From NCBI RefSeq assembly GCF_900156605.1, contig NZ_FTOA01000001.1, forward strand, positions 372,001 through 436,000: a stretch of DNA of 64,000 bases, read 5' to 3'. This stretch comes from Insolitispirillum peregrinum (GTDB lineage Bacteria > Pseudomonadota > Alphaproteobacteria > Rhodospirillales > Rhodospirillaceae). Positions 55,637 through 63,579 of the stretch are shown here, one piece after another (position 1 is the stretch's first letter; each line of letters begins with the position of its first letter). The notes under the pieces were generated by a model. It was not told the DNA's origin and searched no databases. It saw nothing but the letters and a program-made list of their open reading frames with translations. The position numbers were made by a program, and so were the translations under genes.

Positions 55637-56568
55637 GCGTCGTCTCCCTGAGCGGTGGTGATGGCGTCTAGCTGGGCATCCTGCCAGTCGGCATAGGTCT
55701 TTCTGGTCCCACTGACCACCCATTCGACGCGGCCGTTGGAGGATCGCCCCAGCACCACGGCGGCGGCGGCGCTGGGTCTGGAAAAGGCGTAGTCCCGGGC
55801 AAATGTCAGCGGACCGGAGCCAGTAGCCCGCAAAACACCCTCGTCAATCAACCGCTGACGCAGGGTTTCATAGCCACCGGCAACGCCGATCCATGACGCC
55901 TGCGCCTGCGATCCGGCCAGCACCACGAATTCGCCCTCGACCTCGCGTGCCTCGGCGCGGAGGTCGTGTTTCTTGCTGCTCAGCTCGAAGGTCGGCGGCG
56001 GCGGGGTGTCTGCGCCCGCCTGCGCCGCCGGAGACGGCAGGGGCCGGGCGGTGGTTGCCGCCTTCAGCAGGTCCAGCCCCAGCACTGGCAACACAACCCT
56101 AAGTTGCTCTATGAAAAATTCCATGTCCGACTGGTCAGCCTCGGGGAGTTGCGGGACATCGGGGGCGGTGCGGTTGTTCAGCGTCACCCGCCCGGCCTGT
56201 TGGGCGATGGCGATCAGGCGGCTTTCCAGATAGCGCACATGCGCCTTGGTCAAATTCTGGTCCTTGCTGGTGACAATGCAGGTTTGCTCCCAGAATTCTT
56301 TCGTTTCGTCCTTGTTGTGCTCGGTCAACCGCTTGCCAACGCTGTCGGTTTCCCCGATGTAGGCCATCGGCTTGTATCCGCCCTCGGGGTCGCTGCCCGA
56401 CAGGATGTAAACTCCGGTTCGTCCGGCCTCGGGCCGCTGGATCAGATCGGCCAGCCGTGACCGTGGTGCGGTCATCACATGGCCGGTCCAGTTCATGATT
56501 TCGGCAGTGATGATCCCGCCCGGACTGCCATCGGCCAGAAACAGGCGCAGGGAACGGCCTTTGGTCAT
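55633..56568 (-). CDS. GIY-YIG nuclease domain protein with a DUF4357-like C-terminus
   Basis: This 311-residue protein has a GIY-YIG nuclease domain at about 50-130, with GVYILSG, MAYIGETDSVGKRLTEH and a helix around YLESRLI. The C-terminal part (GSQAQASWIGVAG...LRQRLIDEGVL) resembles DUF4357. Such proteins occur inside type I restriction operons, probably as accessory nucleases, but the function is not established. It overlaps the HEPN gene upstream and hsdS downstream by four bases each. Confidence 0.85.
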   Translation of the reverse strand: MTKGRSLRLFLADGSPGGIITAEIMNWTGHVMTAPRSRLADLIQRPEAGRTGVYILSGSDPEGGYKPMAYIGETDSVGKRLTEHNKDETKEFWEQTCIVTSKDQNLTKAHVRYLESRLIAIAQQAGRVTLNNRTAPDVPQLPEADQSDMEFFIEQLRVVLPVLGLDLLKAATTARPLPSPAAQAGADTPPPPTFELSSKKHDLRAEAREVEGEFVVLAGSQAQASWIGVAGGYETLRQRLIDEGVLRATGSGPLTFARDYAFSRPSAAAAVVLGRSSNGRVEWVVSGTRKTYADWQDAQLDAITTAQGDDA

Positions 56569-57494
56569 GGTGTGGCCTCGTGCTGCCAGAGTGAACGTGT
56601 TTGCCAGTCAGCGGGAAAGCCCATCGCTGTCTGCTGGTCGGGGGATGCGCTGGCAATGTGGTCCGCCAGCCGCTTGCGCCAACTGGAGGCGGGGTTGATG
56701 ATATCCATCAGGAAAATGATCATGACCAGAGTGTTGTAAATTTTTCCGCTTTGGGAGTGGGCAAGATGGGTGACCAGCCACGGCGGGTTTTTGGTCGGAA
56801 GTTTCCAGCTCACCACAAATTCCCTGTTCCACAGTCGATTGTGGTGGGCGCAGATGTTCCGCACAACAGCGAGGTGATGCAGGAATGATCCCAGAATGCT
56901 TTCATCAAGCTGGTAGGCACGGGCAACCTGATTGCGCAGGGCGCTGCTTTTGGTGCGGGCGAACCATCTTGAAACATCACCAAGTGCCATCAGTTCACAG
57001 GTTGCCCAAAGCGGCGGCAGGTCTTCGCGGTATTTCTGGCGGAAATGCACGATAAACGGCTCGCGGCTTTTGGCGGCTTCTGCCTTCAGGCGCTGTATGG
57101 CCTCGGCATGGGACCAGATGATCCGGCCTTGCTTGTTGGACTGGCTGGTAAAAAGGTCCGGGTCAAGGTGCGCATGGGGGCCATGGGCCCGGACCAGAAC
57201 ATTCATCCACTGCGTCCGAACGGATATCTCCAGACGTTCGATGGCATCCATCAACAACAGGCGCAGTTCCCGGTCAAACGTATATGACCTCAGGATGTGG
57301 GCAAAGCAGGTGCCTGTCTGGAACTGGTGGTCTTCGGTATCGGCTTCATAGGGGCGCCAATAGCCCGCCAAGCGGTAATAACTGATGTGGGAAAGGCAGT
57401 GTTCGGCCTCGGCGCGGTCAGGAAAGGCCATTCCGCGCGCGGCAAGCTGATCAATCTGTTCGGAAAGAGAGGTGGGAGGTTTAGCGAACTGCAT
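56565..57494 (-). CDS. Abi_2/AbiF-AbiD family HEPN protein (abortive infection)
   Basis: This 309-residue protein belongs to the Abi_2 family. The opening KPPTSLSEQIDQLAARGMAF and SYYRLAGYWRPYE are typical, and the HEPN RNase-type Rx4H motif is at 212-217 (RNICAHHNRLWNRE). It should be an RNase-like toxin used in abortive infection. The ATG at 57494 is chosen for homology; the frame extends 44 codons upstream through a repeat-bearing, probably noncoding stretch. It overlaps the GIY-YIG gene by four bases. Confidence 0.85.
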   Translation of the reverse strand: MQFAKPPTSLSEQIDQLAARGMAFPDRAEAEHCLSHISYYRLAGYWRPYEADTEDHQFQTGTCFAHILRSYTFDRELRLLLMDAIERLEISVRTQWMNVLVRAHGPHAHLDPDLFTSQSNKQGRIIWSHAEAIQRLKAEAAKSREPFIVHFRQKYREDLPPLWATCELMALGDVSRWFARTKSSALRNQVARAYQLDESILGSFLHHLAVVRNICAHHNRLWNREFVVSWKLPTKNPPWLVTHLAHSQSGKIYNTLVMIIFLMDIINPASSWRKRLADHIASASPDQQTAMGFPADWQTRSLWQHEATP

Positions 57495-57656
57495 CGCATA
57501 CCCCCCAAAAAGAATGAACCCCCCATGGTGCGCCGATCTGACGAGAGGCGTGGGGGGTGTTGTTGCCCCCGTTATAGTGCAAAAAAGCTTTGCCGTGTAG
57601 CAAAAAAGCTTCTCCATGCGGCACAAAAGCTGTTTCTTGCGGCTTGGGGCGGCGTC
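57495..57656 (-). ncRNA. Candidate noncoding RNA antitoxin upstream of the HEPN gene
   Basis: The 162-base gap between hsdM and the HEPN gene holds three tandem 21-base units on the minus strand (57631-57611, 57610-57590, 57589-57569), each beginning AGCTTTT and containing TGC near position 10. They are followed by a GGGGG/CCCCC hairpin (about 57572 to 57556). Genes of the Abi_2 family are often preceded by a conserved RNA suspected to be a type III antitoxin. The identity with that RNA is not shown here. Confidence 0.4.
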
Positions 57657-59396
57657 TCATCCGGCAATTTCCCCCAGCATCGCCTGAATGCGGCTGACCA
57701 CCTGCGTCAGCTCGGCATCAATGGCTTCCAGCGGGCGGGGCGGCTGGAAGACGTAGAAATGCCGGTTGAACGGGATTTCATAGCCGACTTTGGTCTTGTC
57801 GTGATCAATCCACGCATCCGGCACATGGGGCAGGACTTCGCGGCGGAAATAGTCCTCGACGTCCTGATCCAGCGGCACGTTTTCGGTGTCGCGCAGCTTG
57901 GGATCAGGCAGCTTTTTGCCCTTGGTCTTGCCTTTTTGCCCGACCACCGGCTTGCCGTCTTCCATCAGCGGGCGTTCAACGGTGATGGTGCGATAGCCAA
58001 AGGCGCTGTTGTTGAAAATGCGGCTGATCGGCTTGCCGTCGGCGTCGGCTTCGGTGAACGATCCGAACAGGCGGGTGATGTCGGCAATGTGCTCCTCGGA
58101 CAGCTCCTTGCGCTTGGAGCCGAGGCTTTTGCGCATTTTTTGCCACATGCCCGAGGCGTCGATCAGTTGCACCTTGCCTTTGCGGTGGGCGGGCTTTTTG
58201 TTGCTGACGATCCAGACATAGGTGCTGATGCCGGTGTTATAGAACATGTCGGTTGGCAGGCCGATAATGGCTTCCAGCAGGTCGTTTTCCAGCACATAAC
58301 GGCGAATCTCGCTTTCACCGCTACCCGCCCCTCCGGTAAACAGCGGCGAACCGTTCAGAACAATGCCAAACCGCGCGCCGCCTTCCTCAACGGGCCGCAT
58401 TTTGGCAATCAGATGCAGCAGAAACAGCATTGATCCGTCAGAAACACGCGGCAGGCCCGGCCCAAAGCGCCCGTCGTAGCCTTCGGTTTCATGCTCGCGG
58501 CGGACTTCCTTTTCCACCTTCTTCCATTCCACGCCAAAGGGCGGGTTGGACAGCATGTAGTCAAAGGTGGTCGCCGGATGACCGTCTTCGGACAGGGTGT
58601 TGCCAAAGGCGATTTTGGATACATCCTGCCCCTTGATCAGCATGTCCGCCTTGCAGATGGCGTAGGATTCCGGGTTCAGTTCCTGCCCGTAGACCGTCAG
58701 GCGGGCTTTGGGGTTGTGCTCTTCCAGATACTCCCCGGCAATCGACAGCATCCCGCCGGTGCCCGCCGTCGGATCGTAAATGGTCCGCACCACGCCCGGC
58801 CTGGACAGGATCTCGTCATCCTCGATAAAAATCAGGTTGACCATCAGGCGAATGACTTCGCGGGGGGTGAAATGCTCCCCGGCGGTCTCGTTCGACAGTT
58901 CGGCAAACTTGCGGATCAGTTCTTCGAACACCAGACCCATCTGGTGATTGCTGACCCGGTCAGGGTGTAAATCAATCTGGCTGAATTTCTCGGCCACCTG
59001 ATACAGCAGGCCCGCTTTGGAAAGCCGGTCAATCTGGGCGTGAAATTCGAACCGCTCGAACACATCCCGCACCTCAGGCGAAAAGCCATTGAGGTAGCTG
59101 TAAAGGTTCTGGCTGATGTGGTCCTGATCACCCATCAGCTTTTTCATGTCCAGCGGCGAGATGTTGAAAAAGCTCTGGCCCGCCACCCGCAGCAGGAACG
59201 GATCAGGGGGGATGTCGAGATTTCGTTTGGCCTGATATTCGGCCAGAACGGCGGGTTTGGTCGCTTCGAGCACGCAATCAAGGCGGCGCAGGACGGTAAA
59301 GGGCAGAATGATCCGTCCGTATTCGGACTGTTTGTAATCACCGCGAAGCAGGTCGGCAACGGACCAGATAAAAGCCGACAAAGTTTGCTGATTCAT
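57657..59396 (-). CDS. hsdM: Type I restriction enzyme methyltransferase subunit
   Basis: This 579-residue N6-adenine methyltransferase protects host DNA and with HsdS and HsdR forms the restriction complex. The SAM-binding motif is [10 protein letters not shown], and the catalytic motif is NPPF ([10 protein letters not shown]). The N-terminal helical domain ([25 protein letters not shown]) is also typical. It is the first gene of the operon and begins 105 bases after tRNA-Arg. Confidence 0.96.
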   Translation of the reverse strand: MNQQTLSAFIWSVADLLRGDYKQSEYGRIILPFTVLRRLDCVLEATKPAVLAEYQAKRNLDIPPDPFLLRVAGQSFFNISPLDMKKLMGDQDHISQNLYSYLNGFSPEVRDVFERFEFHAQIDRLSKAGLLYQVAEKFSQIDLHPDRVSNHQMGLVFEELIRKFAELSNETAGEHFTPREVIRLMVNLIFIEDDEILSRPGVVRTIYDPTAGTGGMLSIAGEYLEEHNPKARLTVYGQELNPESYAICKADMLIKGQDVSKIAFGNTLSEDGHPATTFDYMLSNPPFGVEWKKVEKEVRREHETEGYDGRFGPGLPRVSDGSMLFLLHLIAKMRPVEEGGARFGIVLNGSPLFTGGAGSGESEIRRYVLENDLLEAIIGLPTDMFYNTGISTYVWIVSNKKPAHRKGKVQLIDASGMWQKMRKSLGSKRKELSEEHIADITRLFGSFTEADADGKPISRIFNNSAFGYRTITVERPLMEDGKPVVGQKGKTKGKKLPDPKLRDTENVPLDQDVEDYFRREVLPHVPDAWIDHDKTKVGYEIPFNRHFYVFQPPRPLEAIDAELTQVVSRIQAMLGEIAG

Positions 59397-59500
59397 GGTG
59401 ATACGTGCCTCGTTGCATCGCGGAGTTGCAGATAAACGAGGACATTAAAGCCCGCAGGCCGGGCACGCAAGATGTCAGGGGTGGCGGCTGGGGGAGAAAA

Positions 59501-59577
59501 TGGCGTCCCCTGCAGGACTCGAACCTGCAACCCCGAGCTTAGAAGGCACGTGCTCTATCCGGTTGAGCTAAGGGGAC
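59501..59577 (-). tRNA. tRNA-Arg (UCU)
   Basis: The 77-base cloverleaf has acceptor GTCCCCT/AGGGGAC, T-loop TTCGAGT and encoded CCA. The anticodon loop CTTCTAA gives TCT, reading AGA/AGG. The anticodon stem CGTGC/GCTCG has one U-U mismatch in its middle. The gene runs towards the restriction operon. Confidence 0.92.
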
Positions 59578-59640
59578 ACGCTTTGCGATAGCAAGCGCCG
59601 GAGGTATAGCGGCTTCCTGTTGAAAAGGCAAACGAAAACA

Positions 59641-59672
59641 AAAAAGCCCCGACCATGTCGGCGGGGCTTTTT
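59641..59672. terminator. Terminator after the complex I accessory gene
   Basis: AAAAAGCCCCG (59641-59651) pairs with CGGGGCTTTTT (59662-59672). On the minus strand it lies 32 bases after the stop at 59704. Confidence 0.85.
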
Positions 59673-59703
59673 GCGTATTCTGTGTGCCTGTCGGCGGCGG
59701 GCT

Positions 59704-60003
59704 TTACAGCACGCGGTTGAAGGCGAAGTTGTCGGCGTAGTTCTTCGGCTTCACGGTGCGTTCGGTCGGCTCGTGCAGGCGGACGACAAAGCCGTTGCGC
59801 TGGGCATAGGCGATGGCGGCGTCCTTGCTGTCAAAGCGCAGGCGGAGCTGGTTGCGGGTGTCGCGCGACCCTGCCCAACCCATCAGCGGGTCGTTCTTTT
59901 TGGCATCGGTCGGTTCGAATTCCAGGACCCACGCCTTGAGGTTGCCGCGGCCGGACTGCATGGCGGTTTTGGCGGGACGATAGATGCGAACGACAGTAGC
60001 CAT
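59704..60003 (-). CDS. NADH:ubiquinone oxidoreductase accessory subunit (NDUFS4-like)
   Basis: This 99-residue protein matches the alphaproteobacterial complex I accessory subunit related to mitochondrial NDUFS4: RIYRPAKTAMQSGRGN, WVLEFEPTDAKKNDPLMGWAGSRDT and QLRLRFDSKDAAIAYAQRNG. It binds the peripheral arm of complex I at the inner membrane. The ATG at 60003 fits the family start. tRNA-Pro lies 101 bases upstream on the same strand. Confidence 0.93.
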   Translation of the reverse strand: MATVVRIYRPAKTAMQSGRGNLKAWVLEFEPTDAKKNDPLMGWAGSRDTRNQLRLRFDSKDAAIAYAQRNGFVVRLHEPTERTVKPKNYADNFAFNRVL

Positions 60004-60103
60004 GGGCTCCCCACTCTGTTCTGTGCCGCTGGCGGCTTTTGCACATGCTGTTCTGCGGGCCTGACCAAAGGCGTTTTCCGCGACAGCCTGAAACAGGTAC
60101 TGG

Positions 60104-60180
60104 TGGTCGGGGCGAGAGGATTCGAACCCCCGGCATCTTGCTCCCAAAGCAAGCACTCTACCAGACTGAGCTACGCCCCG
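60104..60180 (-). tRNA. tRNA-Pro (UGG)
   Basis: The 77-base cloverleaf has acceptor CGGGGCG/CGCCCCG, the anticodon stem CTTGC/GCAAG around TTTGGGA (anticodon TGG) and an encoded CCA. Confidence 0.96.
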
Positions 60181-60299
60181 CCGTACCAGTGTGGGCTGGA
60201 CCCTAAGGGGTTTTTTTCCCTAACGCAAGAGCCTTTTACAGGCAAAAGCGCATCGTTTTTCACTGCGGGGACGATCCGGCGTGGTGGCTGGGCGGGGGA

Positions 60300-60398
60300 T
60301 CAGGATTGCAGGGCTGATCCGATGACCGACCAGATATAGATGGTGGCAAAAATGGCGACCAGCGCGCTGAGTTCGGAGCAGAAACGGGAAATGGACAT
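60300..60398 (-). CDS. SOS-type 32-residue single-pass membrane peptide
   Basis: A 32-codon frame starts at ATG 60398 with GAGG seven bases before it. The peptide begins MSISRFCSEL, continues with a hydrophobic helix (about residues 11-30, including IFATIYIWSVIG) and ends SALQS. I do not recognise a family. Two LexA boxes and a promoter lie upstream on the same strand. Size, topology and control resemble SidA of Caulobacter (a division inhibitor) or TisB of E. coli (a membrane toxin); the function is inferred only from that. A longer frame from 60503 would start inside a LexA box and is unlikely. Confidence 0.55.
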   Translation of the reverse strand: MSISRFCSELSALVAIFATIYIWSVIGSALQS

Positions 60399-60497
60399 CG
60401 CGGACCTCATCTCGGGTGGCATGGGATGACAGGGCGCGGCGCAGTGGTTCGGACAGGCCCGCCGCGGATGGTGCCGTGTCGTGGGGGTGGCAAGATT

Positions 60498-60550
60498 GTT
60501 CATGTTTTGTTCTGTTTGATTAATAGAACATGAACAGAACGCCTCGTCAA
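60498..60550 (-). promoter_or_regulatory. Promoter with two LexA boxes
   Basis: On the minus strand TTGACG (60550-60545), 17 bases and TCTATT (60527-60522) make a promoter. GAAC-N7-GAAC lies at 60526-60540, between the -35 and -10, and GTTC-N7-GTTC at 60498-60512, just downstream of the -10. Both match the alphaproteobacterial LexA box exactly. The lexA promoter in this window has the same -35 (TTGACG) and spacing. Confidence 0.75.
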
Positions 60551-60569
60551 GTCCGCGCGCTGGTTGAGA

Positions 60570-61622
60570 TCAGGAGCTTTGTGGAGTGCAAATCCGGGTG
60601 ACTTCCCGCCATTGCTCATTCTGCAAGGCTGGCGGCGGGGTGAGGGGCGTGGCCGGAGACCAGGCCGGAGACCAGTCGGCGGTCGGCGGCGTTCCGGGAA
60701 GGGCCGACGTCAGCGCCTGCAGACGTTCCTGCGTGATCGGGTGGGTACAGGAAATGGCCTGCCATGCCGGCGAGGCGGGCTTGTCGTCACCATAGGGCAG
60801 GCGTGGCAACAGTTGCGGCAGGGTGTTGCGCAGGCCGGCGGTATGCAGAATGCGTCTGGCCCAGGCATCGGCTTCCAGCTCGTCGCTTTCGCTGTGGCAG
60901 CTGACCTGCAGCGAAGACGGAGCCTGTGGAGACGGAGTATCTGCCGACGCAGTGCCATGTTGCAGCATGTGGCCCATTTCGTGGGCCAGCAAGGCCGCCA
61001 GCTCGTCGCTGTCCTGCAAGGCGTTGATCAGTCCGCTGGTCAGGACGATCACCCTGCCGGGCATGGTAAAAATCTGCGGCGTGGCCTCGTCAACCACCAG
61101 CGGGAACGGGGCCGGGGACAGGCGGGCGGCGATGGCGAGGCGGTTGGTGAGCTGATCCAGCACCCGCTGCCCGCGCAGGCCCTGACAGGCTTGCGGGCGG
61201 GTAAGGCTGCTGTCGGGGGGCGGAAGGGTGCCCAGCGGGTGGCGCAGCAATTTCCAGGCGGCAAAGGCGGTGGCCAGCACTGCGGCGGTCAGCGCCACCA
61301 CGCCCAGCAGTTTCCATGGTACGATCAATCGCCTGGAGGCCGGACGGTGGATTGCCGGGAAAGCCTGTGGAGCTGCTTGTGCGAGGATGCTGCCAAAGGC
61401 CGGGTCCAGAATGGTCAACCGGCTTTGCGGGCTTTCCGAGCACTCCAGCACCAGCGGCAAGCCGCCAACGGCAGGCTGCGGGCATGACAGGCAGTCATAG
61501 GGCCAGCGGGAGAGCAGCTTTTGATCCTGATCCCGAATCGCCAGACTGTCCGGGTCGAGTGACACCCGGACACGCGGCGAGACATTGGCATGTGGATGGT
61601 AAAAAACGGCGTCCCAAACCAC
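60570..61622 (-). CDS. M48-family membrane-anchored metalloprotease
   Basis: This 350-residue protein has a cytoplasmic N-terminal domain of about 95 residues, one membrane segment at about 101-122, and an M48 peptidase domain with HEMGH at 214-218 and a third ligand in ESDELEADAWA. The N-terminal domain resembles the beta-rich part seen before M48 domains in some proteobacterial proteins (YHPHANVSPRVRV). It probably acts in envelope quality control. A promoter-like stretch of 142 bases separates it from the ABC genes. Confidence 0.87.
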   Translation of the reverse strand: MVWDAVFYHPHANVSPRVRVSLDPDSLAIRDQDQKLLSRWPYDCLSCPQPAVGGLPLVLECSESPQSRLTILDPAFGSILAQAAPQAFPAIHRPASRRLIVPWKLLGVVALTAAVLATAFAAWKLLRHPLGTLPPPDSSLTRPQACQGLRGQRVLDQLTNRLAIAARLSPAPFPLVVDEATPQIFTMPGRVIVLTSGLINALQDSDELAALLAHEMGHMLQHGTASADTPSPQAPSSLQVSCHSESDELEADAWARRILHTAGLRNTLPQLLPRLPYGDDKPASPAWQAISCTHPITQERLQALTSALPGTPPTADWSPAWSPATPLTPPPALQNEQWREVTRICTPQSS

Positions 61623-61764
61623 CGGACCCTCCTTGATGGGACTCCACCGGCCCTCTGCGGGCTGCTGGAAGACCCATCCTAGGGGGATGGTCGTTAATCA
61701 ATTGCAAATGTTCTGTCCGTTTCAGGTCATTAGGCGATCTTTTTATCGTCAGGTCTGAGCTGCT

Positions 61765-62580
61765 TTACAGGCCGCCATCCCGCGTGCTGACCCGACGGAC
61801 GGAAACCCATAGTCCCAGTGCCACCCAGACCACCACCACCGCCAGCCCGGTTTGATAGCTGGCGGAGGCGAGCACGCTGGCGGGCGAGGCGTAAAAGGGC
61901 GCACGCAGGATGGTCATCGCGTGGGCCACCGGGTTGATCGCCATCAACCCGGCCAGCCAGCCCGGAGCACCGGCGGTGGGGAACAGGGCGCCCGACAACA
62001 GCCATAGCGGCATCAGGAACACCATCATGATGGCGTGAAAGCCTGCCGTGGACTTCATTGACCAGGCGATGGCAAAGCCCAGCGCGGTATAGCCAATGCT
62101 GGTCAGGACCATCGCCATCACGATCAGCGCAAGTCCGCCCATTGTGACTGGCAGGCCGAGAAACGGTGTGGCCAGCAACAGGATTACCGCCTGAAACAGC
62201 GCAATGCTGGTACCGCCGAATACCTTGCCCAGCACAATCGCCAGCCGGGGGATCGGGGCGACCAGCACCCCTTGCAAAAAGCCCTGATCGCGATCTTCGA
62301 TGACGGTGATGGTCGAAAACACCGAGGCGAACAGGATCATCATCATCAGGACGCCGGGATAGAAGTACTCCAGATAGCTCATGCCGCTCATGCCGGGCGG
62401 CTGGAAGCTGGGAGTAAACCCCGCGCCAAGAAAGACCCAGAACAGCACCGGCTGACCCAGACTGCCGACCACCCGCTGGGGCTGGCGGATAAAGCGGGTG
62501 AACTCACGCCGGGCAAGGGCGGCGCTGACGCTGAACAATGATGCCGATGGCGAGGGGAGGGCAGACGGCTGCGGGCTCAT
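61765..62580 (-). CDS. ABC-2 type transporter permease
   Basis: This 271-residue membrane protein has about six hydrophobic segments and the ABC-2 signature region around the MKSTAGFHAIMMVFLMPLWLLSGALFP-like stretch. It forms an exporter with the ATPase encoded upstream, whose stop overlaps its start by four bases. The ATG at 62580 is chosen for that coupling. Substrate unknown. Confidence 0.9.
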   Translation of the reverse strand: MSPQPSALPSPSASLFSVSAALARREFTRFIRQPQRVVGSLGQPVLFWVFLGAGFTPSFQPPGMSGMSYLEYFYPGVLMMMILFASVFSTITVIEDRDQGFLQGVLVAPIPRLAIVLGKVFGGTSIALFQAVILLLATPFLGLPVTMGGLALIVMAMVLTSIGYTALGFAIAWSMKSTAGFHAIMMVFLMPLWLLSGALFPTAGAPGWLAGLMAINPVAHAMTILRAPFYASPASVLASASYQTGLAVVVVWVALGLWVSVRRVSTRDGGL

Positions 62581-63554
62581 CGGCGGCTGTCCTCGGCGAC
62601 GGCGGTTTTGCCGGTTACATGGATAAAGACATCTTCCAGACTGGGCTGCTTGACCGCAATCGAGGTGATCTCGGGCTGCCAACGCTGCAGGATGGTGTCA
62701 ATCAGCGCCACTGCACCACTGTTCGGGCCACTGTCCGGGCCACTGGCCGGGATGGCGTCAATCCGCACCTCATCACCGTGGACGAGGGCAGGCAAGCCAA
62801 GCTCGGCCAGCAGGGCGGCGGCAAGGCGGGTGGGGGTGGCAGTTTCCACTACCACCATTTCCCTGCCGACCAGTGCCTTGAGCGCCCGTGGGCTGTCGTG
62901 GACCAGCAGGTGCCCGTCGCGCATGATGGCCACGCTGTCGGCGTCTTCGGCTTCAGAGAAAACGTGACTGGTCATCAGCACCGTCATGCCCCGATCCCGT
63001 TGCAGGTGGCGCAGGGCAACCAGAAACGACCGGCGGCTGGCCGGGTCGAGGCCAGTGGTCGGCTCGTCCAGCAACAGCAGACGCGGTTCGGTGAGCAGGA
63101 CTTTGGCCAGTTCGACCTGGCGCGCCAATCCCCCGGACAGGCTGTCAACCCGGTCGTTCAGGCGGCTGGCGATATCTGACCAGCCGATGGCGGCAGTCAG
63201 GCGGTGCTCGAAGGCCGCCCCTTTCAGGCCATACAACGCCCCGTGCAGACGCAGGTTTTCGATGACCGACAGGTGCTTGTCCACCGCCGGGCTCTGGAAC
63301 ACCACACCAGTCATCCGCCGGACCGCATCCGGGTGCTGCAAGGCGTCATGTCCGCCAATCTGCACGCGGCCTGCGGTCGGCAGCATCAGACCGCACAGGA
63401 TACGGAACAGGGTTGACTTGCCGCTGCCATTCGGGCCGGACAAAATGCAGAACGTTCCATCCGGGATGGTCAGCGACAGGTCATGGATGGCCGTCCGCGC
63501 GGCCTGATGGCGGCGGGCAGGGTAGACGTGGGTCAGGGTCTCAAGGGTGATCAT
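62577..63554 (-). CDS. ABC transporter ATP-binding protein
   Basis: This 325-residue ATPase has Walker A (SGPNGSGKST), Q-loop, signature LSGGLARQVELAK and Walker B (LLLLDEPTTGLD). The C-terminal extension of about 100 residues is typical of ABC-2 exporter ATPases of the DrrA/CcmA type. It pairs with the permease downstream and follows the truncated unknown gene at the window end. Confidence 0.93.
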   Translation of the reverse strand: MITLETLTHVYPARRHQAARTAIHDLSLTIPDGTFCILSGPNGSGKSTLFRILCGLMLPTAGRVQIGGHDALQHPDAVRRMTGVVFQSPAVDKHLSVIENLRLHGALYGLKGAAFEHRLTAAIGWSDIASRLNDRVDSLSGGLARQVELAKVLLTEPRLLLLDEPTTGLDPASRRSFLVALRHLQRDRGMTVLMTSHVFSEAEDADSVAIMRDGHLLVHDSPRALKALVGREMVVVETATPTRLAAALLAELGLPALVHGDEVRIDAIPASGPDSGPNSGAVALIDTILQRWQPEITSIAVKQPSLEDVFIHVTGKTAVAEDSRR

Positions 63555-63579
63555 TGGGCACCGGCACCCCTTTGGACGG

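Noticed and set aside
60300-60503. Longer 67-codon version of the SOS micropeptide gene
   Set aside because: Its ATG lies inside a LexA box, and the extra 35 residues are an Arg/His/Pro/Cys-rich, translated-leader-like sequence; the ATG at 60398 has a ribosome site.
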